From the NCBI GenBank assembly GCA_020638875.1, contig JACKHS010000012.1, positions 51,020 through 115,019 of the forward strand: a stretch of 64,000 bases of DNA, read 5' to 3'. The DNA is from Planctomycetota bacterium (GTDB lineage: Bacteria; Planctomycetota; UBA1135; GCA-002686595). The notes beneath the pieces are model-generated. The model was not told the DNA's origin and made no database searches. It saw only the letters and a program-made list of their open reading frames with translations. Position 1 is the stretch's first letter. Each line of letters begins with the position of its first letter. Shown here one piece after another: positions 53,560 to 61,863 of this stretch. Position numbers and translations under genes: made by a program.

Positions 53560-54724
53560 ATGACCTCCAAGCCGATCGAGCTCGACGAAGAGCGCGTCCT
53601 CTGGTTCCGCGCGCGGCGCACGCACCTCGCGGGTCCGGGTGGGGACGACGCTCGCGCGGCGGCGCGGCGCGTGCTCGGCGCGCAGTCGCAGCAGCTCAGG
53701 CCGTCGCTGCACGCGCTCTGCCTGCGCAGCGCGGCGCGCGAGACCACGCGGACGCTCGAGGCGCGCCTCGTCGGCGACGCGCGCGACCTCGTGCGCACGT
53801 GGGGCCAACGCGAGACCGTGCACGTCTACGCCGTCGAGGACTGGCCGCTCGTGGTCGCCGCGCGCGCGGAGTGGGCGCCGCCCGCGCGGCCGGGCCCGCG
53901 GCTCGAGCCGGCGCTCGTGAAGGCGGCGCGGCGCGTGCTCGCGGCGTCGGACGGCGCGATCACGCGCGACGACCTGCTGCCCGTCGTGCCGCGCGCCTAC
54001 GCGCGCGAGCTGGCGCGGCACACCGGCTCCGAGGAGACCGGCGCGCGCGCGGCGCCGGGCGACTGATCGGCGCGCTCGCGCAGCGCGGCGAGGTCTGCAT
54101 GGCGACCAAGCGCGGCGCGCAGCAGGCCTACGCGGCGCGCGCGGCCTGGTTCCCCGACCTCGAGTGGCCGGAGCTCGACGCGCGCGCGGCGAACCTCGCG
54201 CTCGCGCGCCGCTACCTCGCGCTGCACGCGCCGGCGAGCGCGGCGGACCTGGCGCACCACCTCGGCGCGCGCGTCACCACCGCGCGCGCGTGGCTCGCCG
54301 ACCTCGCGCCCGAGCTCGTCGAGGTGCGGTGCGGCGGCCGCGCGGGCCTCGCGGCGCCGGCGCGGGACCTCGACGCGCTGCGCGAGCCGTGCCGCGCGGC
54401 GCGACCGCGTGGCCGCTGCGCCTGCTGCCGCAGTGGGACACGCAGCTCATGGCGCACGCCGACAAGTCCTGGCTCGCGCCGGACGCCGCCGAGCACGCGG
54501 CCATCTGGGCCAAGGCCGGCGTCGTGCGCGCGACGGCGCTCGCGCGCGGCCGGCTGGTCGCGACGTGGACGCACGCGAAGCGCGGCAAGGCGCTCGAGCT
54601 CGAGGTCACGCCGCTCGGCGGGTGGCGCGCGGCGAAGCACGCCAAGCCGGTCCAGCGCGAGGCCGACGCGCTCGCCGCGCACCTCGGGCTCGCCGAGGCG
54701 CGCGTCAACTGCGCTCGAGCTTGA
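53560..54724 (+). pseudogene. AlkZ/YcaQ-like winged-helix DNA glycosylase-family gene with two frameshifts
   Basis: The protein is readable in three successive frames. 53560 to about 54050 gives the N-terminal part (VLGAQSQQLRPSLHALCLRS, TWGQRETVHVYAVEDWPL). About 54060-54400 continues with GALAQRGEVCMATKRG and ARAAWFPDLEWPELDARAAN. About 54405-54724 gives the C-terminal part (LRLLPQWDTQLMAHADKSWL, ALELEVTPLGGW). Together they make about 385 residues, full length for HTH_42/AlkZ-like proteins, related to glycosylases that remove bulky or crosslinked bases. Both shifts lie in GC-alternating tracts, so sequencing error is as likely as real decay. A TAGGCT hexamer lies 22 nt before the ATG. Confidence 0.75.
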
Positions 54725-55227
54725 TGCGGTAGCGCCGCGCGAGCACGCCGAGCTCGCCGAGCTCGAGCTTGTCCTCCAGCACGCCGCCGCAGCTCTCGAC
54801 GACCGCGATCGAGGCGAAGTTGTCGTCGTCGACGGTGACGAGGGCGAAGCGCTCGCCCAGCTCGCGCAGGTAGTCGAGCGCCTGCGCCAGCCCGCGCCGC
54901 GCGAGGCCGCGCCCGCGGAACGCCGGCCGCACGTAGTAACCGACGTGGCCGCCGTGGCGCCGCAGGTTCGCGTTCAGGCGGTGACGCACGCGCACGAGGC
55001 CCGCGGCGCTCGCCCTCCATCAGCACGAAGTGCGTCTCGGGTACGCGGCCGGGCGCGAGCCCCTGCTCGTCCTCCGCGGCGCGGCAACGCGCGGCGTAGG
55101 CCTCGATGGCCATGCCCTCGGCGTGCACCGGCGAACCGCCGAAGCCGTTCTCGCCGCCGCCGAGGTCGGCGAGCAGCGCGGCGAGCTCGGACACCGCCAC
55201 CTCGTCCAGGCGCGCGAGGCGGATCAC
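54705..55227 (-). pseudogene. GNAT acetyltransferase gene with a frameshift
   Basis: The N-terminal half (GTG start at 55227, IRLARLDEVAVSELAALLAD ... ETHFVLMEGE) and the C-terminal half (VRVRHRLNANLRRHGGHVGY ... FRGRGLARRGLAQALDYLRE ... DDDNFASIAVVESCGGVLE) are in different frames, joined near 55001-55010 in a CCGCGGCG tract. The C-terminal half has the acetyl-CoA-binding RGRGLARRGL loop. Intact, it would be about 174 residues, a normal single-domain GNAT. The GTG overlaps the nagA stop (GTGA), and the stop overlaps the convergent AlkZ-like gene by 20 bp. Confidence 0.75.
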
Positions 55228-56371
55228 GCCACGGCCTCCAGCGGCGCGCCGCCGACCCACACCTCGCGCAGCTCGAGCGTGCGCGGGTCGAGCACGAGCA
55301 CGTCGGCGGCGAGCTCGGGCGCGAGGCGACCGCGCTCGTGCTCGAGCCCCAGCGCGCGCGCCGGCGTCTCGCTCGCCATCACGAGCGCCTCGGCCGGCGT
55401 CAGCACGCCGCGCGCGACGAGGCGCTGCACCATCTCGAGCTGCGACATCGCGCTGCCGGCGAGCTGGCGCTCGTCGCGGCCGGGCCCGGGCGGGTAGTAC
55501 GCGGTGCCGCGGTCGATCACGTGGTCGCGGCCGTGCAGGTGGAAGCGCTCGCAGCCCGTGCCCGCGCCGGCCAGCGCGTCGCTCACCAGGCACAGCCCGC
55601 GCGGCCCGCGCGCGCGCAGCGCCAGCTCGAACGCCTCGGCCTCGACGTGCACGAGGTCGCCGATGATCTCGGCGAAGAGCACGTCGTCGGTCAGCGCGAG
55701 GCCGGCGAGGCCGGTGTTGCGGTGCGTCGCGCCGCGCATCGCGTTGTAGAGGTGCGTCACGCCGCAGGCACCGGCGCGCGTCGCCGCCCGCGCGTCGCTC
55801 GCGTAGGCGCGGCTGTGGCCGAGCGAGACGCGCACGCCGGCGCGCACGAGCTCGGCGATCAGGTCGTCCGCGCCGGCCAGCTCGGGCGCGACGGTCATCG
55901 TGCGCACGCCGCGCCCGTCGCCCGTCGCGGGGCCGAGCAGCTCGCGCAGCGCCGCGACCGACGGCGCGGCCAGGTCCGTGCGCAGCAGGGCCCCGGCGGC
56001 TTCGGGGTTCACGAAGGGCCCCTCGAGGTGCGCGCCGACCGCGCGCGCGACGCCCGGCGGCAGCGCGGCGCTCGCGCGCTACAGGCGACGCAGTCCGCGC
56101 CGAGCCGCGCCGGCGCGCCGGGGAACAGCGTGGGCTGGAAGGCCGTCGTGCCGGCCGCGGCGAGCGCGCGCGCCATGCCCGCGAGGTCCGCGAGCGGATC
56201 GCACAGGCCGAAGCCGTGCACGTGCAGGTCGACGAGCCCGGGCGCGACGATCGGCGCACCCGAGGGCACGCGCTCCTCGCGCCGCACCCACGCGATGCGC
56301 TCGCCGCCCAGGCCGAGCGTGCCCGGCACGAGCGCGCCGTCGAGCAGCAGGAGGCCGCTGAGCTCGCTCAC
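55224..56371 (-). pseudogene. nagA: N-acetylglucosamine-6-phosphate deacetylase with a frameshift
   Basis: The N-terminal part (GTG 56371, LSGLLLLDGALVPG, APGLVDLHVHGFG with the HxH metal motif) and the remaining part (VNPEAAGALL, SLGHSRAYASD, CGVTHLYNAM, CLVSDALAGAGTG) are in different frames, broken near 56075-56092. The HLEGPF Glu is readable on the downstream frame just before the second part. Joined length is about 382 residues, the normal NagA size. NagA removes the acetyl group from GlcNAc-6-P in amino-sugar recycling. It overlaps rsmD at its start (GTGA) and the GNAT gene at its end. Confidence 0.85.
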
Positions 56372-57000
56372 GCCTCGCCCTCCACGGGCGCGTCGGCGGA
56401 CGTCGCGGCCTCGGCCTCGGGCTCGGCCGGCGCGCGCAGGTACCACAGCGCCGAGTTGCCGTAGAGGCGCGGGTCGGGCTCGAAGGCGGCGTCGAAGTCG
56501 CTCGCCTGCACGCCGCGCTTGGGCGTGTGGAAGACGAGCAGGCCCTCGGGGCGCAGCACCTCGCGCACGAGCCGCGGCACCGCGCGCAGGAGCTCGGCGC
56601 GGCGCTCGTCGGCCAGCCACGGGTAGGGCGGATCGAGCAGCACGAGGTCGGCCCAGCGCGCGGGTTGACCGGCGGGCGCGCGCCAGGCGGCCTCGCCCAG
56701 CGCGCTGCCGCCGACGACCTCGCTGCGGTCCTCGACGCCCAGGCTCGCGACGTTGCCGGCGAGCACGCGCACGACGCCCGCGTCGCGCTCGACGAAGCGC
56801 GCGAACGCGGCGCCGCGGCTGAGCGCTTCGAGCCCCAGGCTCCCGCTGCCGGCGAACAGGTCGAGCACCCACGCGCCCTCGATGCCCGGCCCGAGCGTCG
56901 AGAAGAGCGCCTCGCGCACGCGGTCCAGCATGGGGCGCGTCCCGCGACCGGGCGGGCCCTCGACGGCGCGCCCGCGCAGCTCTCCGGCGATGATGCGCAT
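56368..57000 (-). CDS. rsmD: 16S rRNA (guanine966-N2)-methyltransferase RsmD
   Basis: This 210-residue SAM-dependent methyltransferase starts MRIIAGELRGRAVEGPPG and shows TRPMLDRVREALFSTL, motif I WVLDLFAGSGSLGLEALSRG and the catalytic DPPYPW. It methylates G966 of 16S rRNA during small-subunit assembly. The C terminus has an acidic Ala/Glu-rich tail (about 20 residues) not usual in the family. A TATCCT hexamer lies 7 nt before the ATG. Confidence 0.93.
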   Translation of the reverse strand: MRIIAGELRGRAVEGPPGRGTRPMLDRVREALFSTLGPGIEGAWVLDLFAGSGSLGLEALSRGAAFARFVERDAGVVRVLAGNVASLGVEDRSEVVGGSALGEAAWRAPAGQPARWADLVLLDPPYPWLADERRAELLRAVPRLVREVLRPEGLLVFHTPKRGVQASDFDAAFEPDPRLYGNSALWYLRAPAEPEAEAATSADAPVEGEA

Positions 57001-57007
57001 GACGCAG

Positions 57008-57013
57008 AGGATA
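57008..57013 (-). promoter_or_regulatory. Candidate -10 hexamer, rsmD (leaderless)
   Basis: TATCCT on the minus strand with a 7-nt gap to the rsmD ATG; no SD. Confidence 0.4.
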
Positions 57014-57124
57014 GCCTGCGCCCGGCGCGGCGGCGCCTGTCGAGCGCAGGGCGCGCCGAATCGCGGCGCGCGCGCTCCCGCCGCCTCGCGGCAGTTCGCG
57101 CTCGCTCGTCCCTGCCGGGCCCCC

Positions 57125-57130
57125 TAGAAT
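57125..57130 (+). promoter_or_regulatory. Candidate -10 hexamer, pdxJ (leaderless)
   Basis: TAGAAT with a 7-nt gap to the pdxJ ATG; no SD. Predicted start is at or next to the A of ATG. Confidence 0.45.
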
Positions 57131-57137
57131 CCGGCGC

Positions 57138-57860
57138 ATGGTGAGGCTGCACGTCAACGTCGACCACGTGGCGACCGTGCGGCAGGCTCGTCGGGAGACC
57201 TTCCCCTCCCCCGTCGCGTGGGCCCTCGCGGCCGAGCGCGCCGGCGCCCAGGGCATCACGTGCCACCTGCGCCAGGACCGCCGCCACATCCAGGACGCCG
57301 ACGTGGCCGAGCTGCGCGCGCGCATCGCGACGCGCCTGAACCTCGAGGCCTCGCTGGCGCCCGCCATCGTCGACCTCGCCGTCGCGACGCGCGCGCACGC
57401 GTACTGCCTCGTGCCGGAGAACCGCACCGAGGTGACGACCGAGGGCGGCCTCGACGTCGTCGGCGAGCTCGCGCGGCTGCGCGAGGTGGTGCCGCGCCTC
57501 GTCGAGGTCGGCGGCGAGGTCAGCCTGTTCGTCGACCCCGACGCGCACCAGCTCGCCGCCGCGGCCGAGAGCGGCGCGCAGTTCGTCGAGCTGCACACCG
57601 GCGCCTACGCCAACGCGACGGGCGCCGCGCGCGCGGCCGAGCTCGAGCGCCTGCGCGCCGCCGCGGAGCGCGCGCACGCGCTCGGCCTGCGCGTCAACGC
57701 CGGCCACGGCCTCGACTACGAGAACGTGGCGCCGATCGTGCTCCTGCCGCACGTGGAGGAGCTCAACATCGGCTTCGCGCTCGTCGCCGAGGCGCTCTTC
57801 ACGGGCGTCGACGCGGCGGTGCGCCGCATGTGCGCGTTGCTCTCTCCGCCGCCCGACTGA
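57138..57860 (+). CDS. pdxJ: Pyridoxine 5'-phosphate synthase
   Basis: This 240-residue TIM-barrel enzyme joins 1-deoxy-D-xylulose 5-phosphate and 3-amino-2-oxopropyl phosphate to form pyridoxine 5'-phosphate. Seen: LHVNVDHVATVRQARR at the start, CHLRQDRRHIQDADV, CLVPENRTEVTTEGGLDVVG, ELHTGAYA and VNAGHGLDYENV, all conserved PdxJ segments. Length fits the family (about 240). dapA follows after 22 bp on the same strand, so the two are probably co-transcribed. Confidence 0.97.
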   Translation: MVRLHVNVDHVATVRQARRETFPSPVAWALAAERAGAQGITCHLRQDRRHIQDADVAELRARIATRLNLEASLAPAIVDLAVATRAHAYCLVPENRTEVTTEGGLDVVGELARLREVVPRLVEVGGEVSLFVDPDAHQLAAAAESGAQFVELHTGAYANATGAARAAELERLRAAAERAHALGLRVNAGHGLDYENVAPIVLLPHVEELNIGFALVAEALFTGVDAAVRRMCALLSPPPD

Positions 57861-57882
57861 GCCGGCCCAGCCCTCGACCTCC

Positions 57883-58779
57883 ATGCACGCCCAGCTCCAA
57901 GGTTGCCACGTCGCGCTGCCCACGCCCTTCCGCGACGGCCGCGTCGACCTCGAGGCGCTCGAGGACATGATCGAGCGCCTGGCGCAGTCCCCGATCGACG
58001 GCGTGCTGATCGCGGGCACGACCGGCGAGGTCCCGACGCTCAACGACTACGAGCACCGCAGCGTGATCCACGCCGCGGTCGAGGCCAACCGCGGACGTCT
58101 GCACCTGATGGCCGGCGTAGGCACCAACTGCACGCGCGCCTCGATCGAGCTCGCGCGCTTCGCCGCGACGGCCGGCGCCGACTCGCTGCTGGCGGTGACG
58201 CCGTACTACAACCGCCCGAACCGGCGCGGCCTGCTGCTGCACTACGGCCTGCTCGCCGACGCGAGCGACCTGCCGCTCGTGCTCTACAACGTGCCCAAGC
58301 GCACCGCGGTCGACCTGCTGCCGGAGACCGCCGCCGAGCTCGAGCGCCGCCACCCGACCATCGTCGCGATCAAGGAGGCCAGCGGCTCGACGCCGCGCGT
58401 GCGCGAGCTGGCCCAGACCACCACGCTCGCCGTGCTCGGCGGCGACGACGCGACGCTCGCCGAGGCCTGCGAGGCCGGCGCCGTCGGCGCGGTCAGCGTC
58501 GTCGCGAACCTCTTGCCCGGCGTCGTGGTCGAGCTGCTCGAGCTCGCCTCGCTCGGCGACCACGCCGCCGCCGCCGCGGTACAGCAGGGCCTCGCGCCGC
58601 TGCTCGAGGCGCTCGCCCAGGACGTGAACCCGGTCCCGATCAAAGTCGCGCTCGCGAGCCTGAAGCTCTGCGGCGAGGAGGTCCGCCCCCCGCTCGCCCC
58701 GATGACCGCCGCCGCCCGCGCGCACTTGCTCGACGTGCTGGCGACGCTGCCGGCGGACGGAGTCGCGCACCACCCGTAG
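57883..58779 (+). CDS. dapA: 4-hydroxy-tetrahydrodipicolinate synthase (DapA-like)
   Basis: This 298-residue class I aldolase-type enzyme has the Schiff-base Lys at position 174 (VAIKEASGS), Tyr145 in LVLYNVPKRT, the GTTGEVPTL phosphate or carboxylate loop (about 45-53) and TPYYNRP. It condenses pyruvate with aspartate semialdehyde on the path to lysine and diaminopimelate. Other members of the DHDPS family (for example N-acetylneuraminate lyase) share the fold; the GTTGE and overall spacing favour DapA. It follows pdxJ closely. Confidence 0.9.
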   Translation: MHAQLQGCHVALPTPFRDGRVDLEALEDMIERLAQSPIDGVLIAGTTGEVPTLNDYEHRSVIHAAVEANRGRLHLMAGVGTNCTRASIELARFAATAGADSLLAVTPYYNRPNRRGLLLHYGLLADASDLPLVLYNVPKRTAVDLLPETAAELERRHPTIVAIKEASGSTPRVRELAQTTTLAVLGGDDATLAEACEAGAVGAVSVVANLLPGVVVELLELASLGDHAAAAAVQQGLAPLLEALAQDVNPVPIKVALASLKLCGEEVRPPLAPMTAAARAHLLDVLATLPADGVAHHP

Positions 58780-58894
58780 GGGTTCGCCAGGAAGGCGCCG
58801 TAGCCGCTTTGCGCGCAGCCTCGCTCCGGGGATGCGCCCGCGCCCGGGCTGCGGCGCGCCGTGACAGGTTCACCGGTCGTGGTGCCCGACTGCG

Positions 58895-58900
58895 TATCTT
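58895..58900 (+). promoter_or_regulatory. Candidate -10 hexamer, DUF1003 gene (leaderless)
   Basis: TATCTT with a 7-nt gap to the ATG at 58908; no SD. Confidence 0.4.
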
Positions 58901-58907
58901 CTCGCGC

Positions 58908-59630
58908 ATGTCCCGCACCCACACGAAGCACGCGTCACCGTCGCACACCTGCCCGCTCTGCGGGAAGGACTTCCCCGAGCGCCAGCTCGTGCCCGCGCGA
59001 GCGCTGCGGCCCAGCCTCGAGGCCTATCTCGCCGAGCGAGCTGGCGATGTCTGGAGCGCGGACGCGCAGGTCTGCCGCACGTGCCTGTCGCGCGAGCGCT
59101 TCCAGTTCGCGCTCGATCGCCTGGGTCAGGAGCGCGGCGAGCTCACCGCCATCGAGCGCGAGATCGCGCGCAAGGCGTCGCACCACGAGACGCTCGCGGC
59201 CGACGTCGAGAAGCAGTTCGAGTCCGCGGCCTCGCCCGGTCAGCGCCTGGCGGATCGCGTGGCGAGCGTCGGCGGCTCGTGGCCCTTCGTCGCGTCGTTC
59301 CTGCTCTTCATCGTCGTGTGGGCCGTGCTCAACTCGGTCCTGCTGGGACGCGACGTCTTCGACCCGTACCCCTTCATCCTGCTGAACCTGCTGCTGTCGT
59401 GCCTCGCGGCGATCCAGGCGCCGATCATCATGATGTCGCAGAACCGCGCGACGGCGCGCGACCGCATGCAGGCCTCGGAGGACTTCCGCGTGAACCTCAA
59501 GTCCGAGCTCGAGATCGCGAGCCTGCACGAGAAGGTCGACCACCTGCTGCACTCGCAGTGGGAGCACCTGGTCGAGTTGCAGGAGCTGCAGCTCGACCTG
59601 TTGACCGAGCTCGCCGAGCGCAAGTCGTAG
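58908..59630 (+). CDS. DUF1003 membrane protein with N-terminal zinc-ribbon-like motif
   Basis: This 240-residue protein starts with two cysteine pairs (CPLCGKDF and CRTCL, about 37 residues apart), likely a zinc site. The DUF1003 part follows: ADRVASVGGSWPFVASFLLF, two membrane helices (about 127-147 and 160-180), the loop RDVFDPYPFILLNLLLSCLA, the family motif QAPIIMMSQNR and a final coiled coil (LEIASLHEKVDHLL). DUF1003 proteins are small membrane proteins of unknown function. The inverted repeat at 59653 lies just after the gene. Confidence 0.9.
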   Translation: MSRTHTKHASPSHTCPLCGKDFPERQLVPARALRPSLEAYLAERAGDVWSADAQVCRTCLSRERFQFALDRLGQERGELTAIEREIARKASHHETLAADVEKQFESAASPGQRLADRVASVGGSWPFVASFLLFIVVWAVLNSVLLGRDVFDPYPFILLNLLLSCLAAIQAPIIMMSQNRATARDRMQASEDFRVNLKSELEIASLHEKVDHLLHSQWEHLVELQELQLDLLTELAERKS

Positions 59631-59652
59631 CCCGCGCCCTCGCGCGGCGCCG

Positions 59653-59858
59653 CCCTACGGAGTCGCACACCACCCTGGTGGGACCCCCCAGGTCGTGCCG
59701 CAGCACCCCGACCGCCGAAGCCGCGCGCCCACGGCGGCGACACCCCCTCCACGGTGCCGTGCGTCGCGCCGCGTCGGCCGGGCTCGAGGTGCGACTGGAC
59801 GAACTTGCTACGGCACGAACTGTGGGGTCGCGCCAGGGTGGTGTGCGACTCCGTAGGG
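59653..59858. repeat. Long inverted repeat (hairpin or MITE-like element)
   Basis: The 26-nt arms 59653-59678 and 59833-59858 are perfect inverted copies (start CCCTACGGAGTCGCACACCA). Inward, another 20 nt match at 16 positions, and weaker pairing continues, so most of the 206 bp can fold back. It fills the space between the DUF1003 gene and the end of the FG-GAP gene. No transposase is present. It could be a nonautonomous element, an extended bidirectional terminator or an RNA gene. Confidence 0.8.
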
Positions 59859-59873
59859 GGGCCGCGGCTCGCG

Positions 59874-61562
59874 CTACATCACGAAGGTCGCCGCCAGGCC
59901 GTCGCTCAGGTTGAAGCCCGAGTTGGTGCTGCCGCCGTCGCGGTACCAGACCTGGAAGTTCCACGAGCTGCCCGGGAGGATGCGGCCGGCCTCCTCGCGC
60001 GGGTTGGCGAGGTCGACCGCGAGCGCGGCCTGACCGCCGGCGTCGGCGGCCACGATGTTCAGGCGGAAGATGCCGCCGCCCACGCAGCGGAAGCCGTCGC
60101 CGAAGGGGTCCTGCACCTGCGTCGAGCCGTAGAAGAACAGGCCCGGCTCGCCCGCGGGCACCCCCGTGGCGACGAGCTCGAAGTCGTTCGCGGCGACGCT
60201 CGTCGTGCCGAGGTGCGACATCAGCGCGCCGAAGCCGTCGGAGTTGATGCCGGCCGTGCAGTAGTTCGAGACGAGCACCGGCGCCGAGCTGAAGCTGAGC
60301 ACGTGCACGACGCCGCTGAACGCGCCCGCGCCGGCGTCCTCGCCCCACGCGCCGAGCAGCAGCTCGCTGCGCCCGTCGAGGTCCGTGTCGCCGAGCCGCG
60401 CGACCGAGGCGCCGAGCCGCGCGCCCGCGCCCGCGCCGTGCACGTCGGCGATGACGTGGCCGTCCGCGCCCGACACCAGGCGCACGAGCCCGGCGCTCGT
60501 CCCGCCGACGTCCGCGGCCGGCACGCCGACGACGAAGTCCGGCACGCCGTCCGCGTCGAGGCGCAGGTCGCCCGCGAGCGCGCAGCCGAAGTTGTCGCCC
60601 GCCGCGTCGCCGAAGTAGCTCGCCAGCAGCGCGCCGTTCGCGCCCGAGTACAGGTTCACGCGCCCCGTGTTCTGGCCCGCGCCGTCCGCGCTCGGCGCGC
60701 CGACGAGCAGGTCGCTGCGCCCGTCGCCGTTCACGTCGCCCGCGTCCGCGAGCGCGTAGCCGAACGCGTCGCCCGCGGCCTGGCCGCGCAAGGCGTAGAG
60801 CATGTTGCCCGTCGCGCCCGAGTACACGTAGGCGCTGCCGGCGCCGGGGCCGCTGAAGTCGCTGAGGTACGAGCCGACGAGCAGGTCGCCGCGGCCGTCG
60901 CCGTCCACGTCGTCGAGGCCCGCGACCGCGCTGCCGAACAGGTCGTAGGCGACCTCGCCGTGCACCTCCTGCAGCAGCGCGCCGTCGAGGCCGGCGTAGA
61001 GCCGCGCGCAGCCGGCGTTCGTCGCGCTGAAGTCCGCCGCGCGCGCGCCGACCAACACGTCGCCCGTGCCGTCGCCGTTCGCGTCGGGCACGAACGCCAG
61101 CGCGAAGCCCTGGTGCTGCCCCTTCGCGCCGACGAGCGTGCGCACGAGGCTGCCGTCGAGACCGGAGTAGACGTACACCGTGCCCGCGTCCGTGCCGCCC
61201 GCGTCGTCACCGTACGCGCCCACGATCACCTCCGCGCGCCCGTCGCCGTCGAGGTCGCCGAGCGCGACGGCCGAGCCGAACAGGTCGCCGCTCGAGTCGC
61301 CGTGGAAGCTGAACAGCAGCGCGCCGGTCGCACCCGAGCGCACGTACGCCGCGCCCGCGTTGACGCCGTTCGTCACGTCGTACGGCGCGCCGACGAGCGC
61401 GTCCGCGACGCCGTCGCCGTTCACGTCCGCGCCACCCGCGACGCAGGCGCCGAAGCGCTGCCCCGCGTTCAGGCCCGCGTAGAAGAAGAGGTCCTGCTGC
61501 GCCTCAGCGCCGAGGCAGAAGGTCGTGCCGAGGAGGCCGGCCGCGAGAGTGAGCTTGCGCAT
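59874..61562 (-). CDS. Secreted FG-GAP (integrin-alpha-like) beta-propeller with lineage-type C-terminal module
   Basis: This 562-residue protein has a signal peptide (LTLAAGLLGTTFCLGAEAQ) and seven FG-GAP repeats with calcium-type loops (DVNGDGVADALVGAPYD, DLDGDGRAEVIVGAYGD, DANGDGTGDVLVGARAAD, DVDGDGRGDLLVGSYLSD, DVNGDGRSDLLVGAPSAD, RLDADGVPDFVVGVPAAD, DTDLDGRSELLLGAWGED). These make one complete seven-blade propeller. The last 130 residues (VPAGEPGLFFYG ... FGDGFRCVGGGIFRL ... FQVWYRDGGSTNSGFNLSDG) match the C-terminal module of the protein at 50.9 kb. It is likely a surface or extracellular binding protein. Confidence 0.88.
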   Translation of the reverse strand: MRKLTLAAGLLGTTFCLGAEAQQDLFFYAGLNAGQRFGACVAGGADVNGDGVADALVGAPYDVTNGVNAGAAYVRSGATGALLFSFHGDSSGDLFGSAVALGDLDGDGRAEVIVGAYGDDAGGTDAGTVYVYSGLDGSLVRTLVGAKGQHQGFALAFVPDANGDGTGDVLVGARAADFSATNAGCARLYAGLDGALLQEVHGEVAYDLFGSAVAGLDDVDGDGRGDLLVGSYLSDFSGPGAGSAYVYSGATGNMLYALRGQAAGDAFGYALADAGDVNGDGRSDLLVGAPSADGAGQNTGRVNLYSGANGALLASYFGDAAGDNFGCALAGDLRLDADGVPDFVVGVPAADVGGTSAGLVRLVSGADGHVIADVHGAGAGARLGASVARLGDTDLDGRSELLLGAWGEDAGAGAFSGVVHVLSFSSAPVLVSNYCTAGINSDGFGALMSHLGTTSVAANDFELVATGVPAGEPGLFFYGSTQVQDPFGDGFRCVGGGIFRLNIVAADAGGQAALAVDLANPREEAGRILPGSSWNFQVWYRDGGSTNSGFNLSDGLAATFVM

Positions 61563-61863
61563 CGAGTCCGTCCGATCGCCTGGAGGTGCGGTGCGTGGAC
61601 GGTTGCGGGAGGCGAGGCCCGCGCGGCGGAGTCCACACCGAACCGTATCCCGCACTCCCGGACCGGGAGGCAGACGCGACCACCGACGAACCACCTCCCC
61701 CACGCCGCGAGGCCGCCAGAGCCACCGCCCGGAAAAACTTTCCGCGCAAGAAGTTCGCGGCGCGGGCGCGCCGACACGCCGCGCGCTCGGGTGCCCGAAA
61801 CGAGCGCCGGCGCCCGCCGCGGAGGTCCGCGAGGGGCGCCGGCGCGTGGGGGTCGCGTCGCGC
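61563..61863. other. 301-bp spacer upstream of the FG-GAP gene
   Basis: No credible gene. It contains the hairpin after the isomerase-like gene (61804-61845), a short AT-richer stretch (GAAAAACTTTCC near 61734) and, on the minus strand, GATACGGT near 61645 as a possible -10 for the FG-GAP gene. Confidence 0.4.
61804..61845 (-). terminator. Hairpin after the isomerase-like gene
   Basis: A 12-bp stem (61804-61815 with 61834-61845, GCGCCGGCGCCC) encloses a further 6-bp stem (CGCGGA/TCCGCG). It starts 18 bp after the minus-strand stop and is followed on that strand by CTCGTTTC. Confidence 0.7.

Noticed and set aside
59240..59752. Frames spanning the inverted repeat
   Set aside because: They arise because both arms encode the same short peptides by symmetry; no independent evidence of translation.
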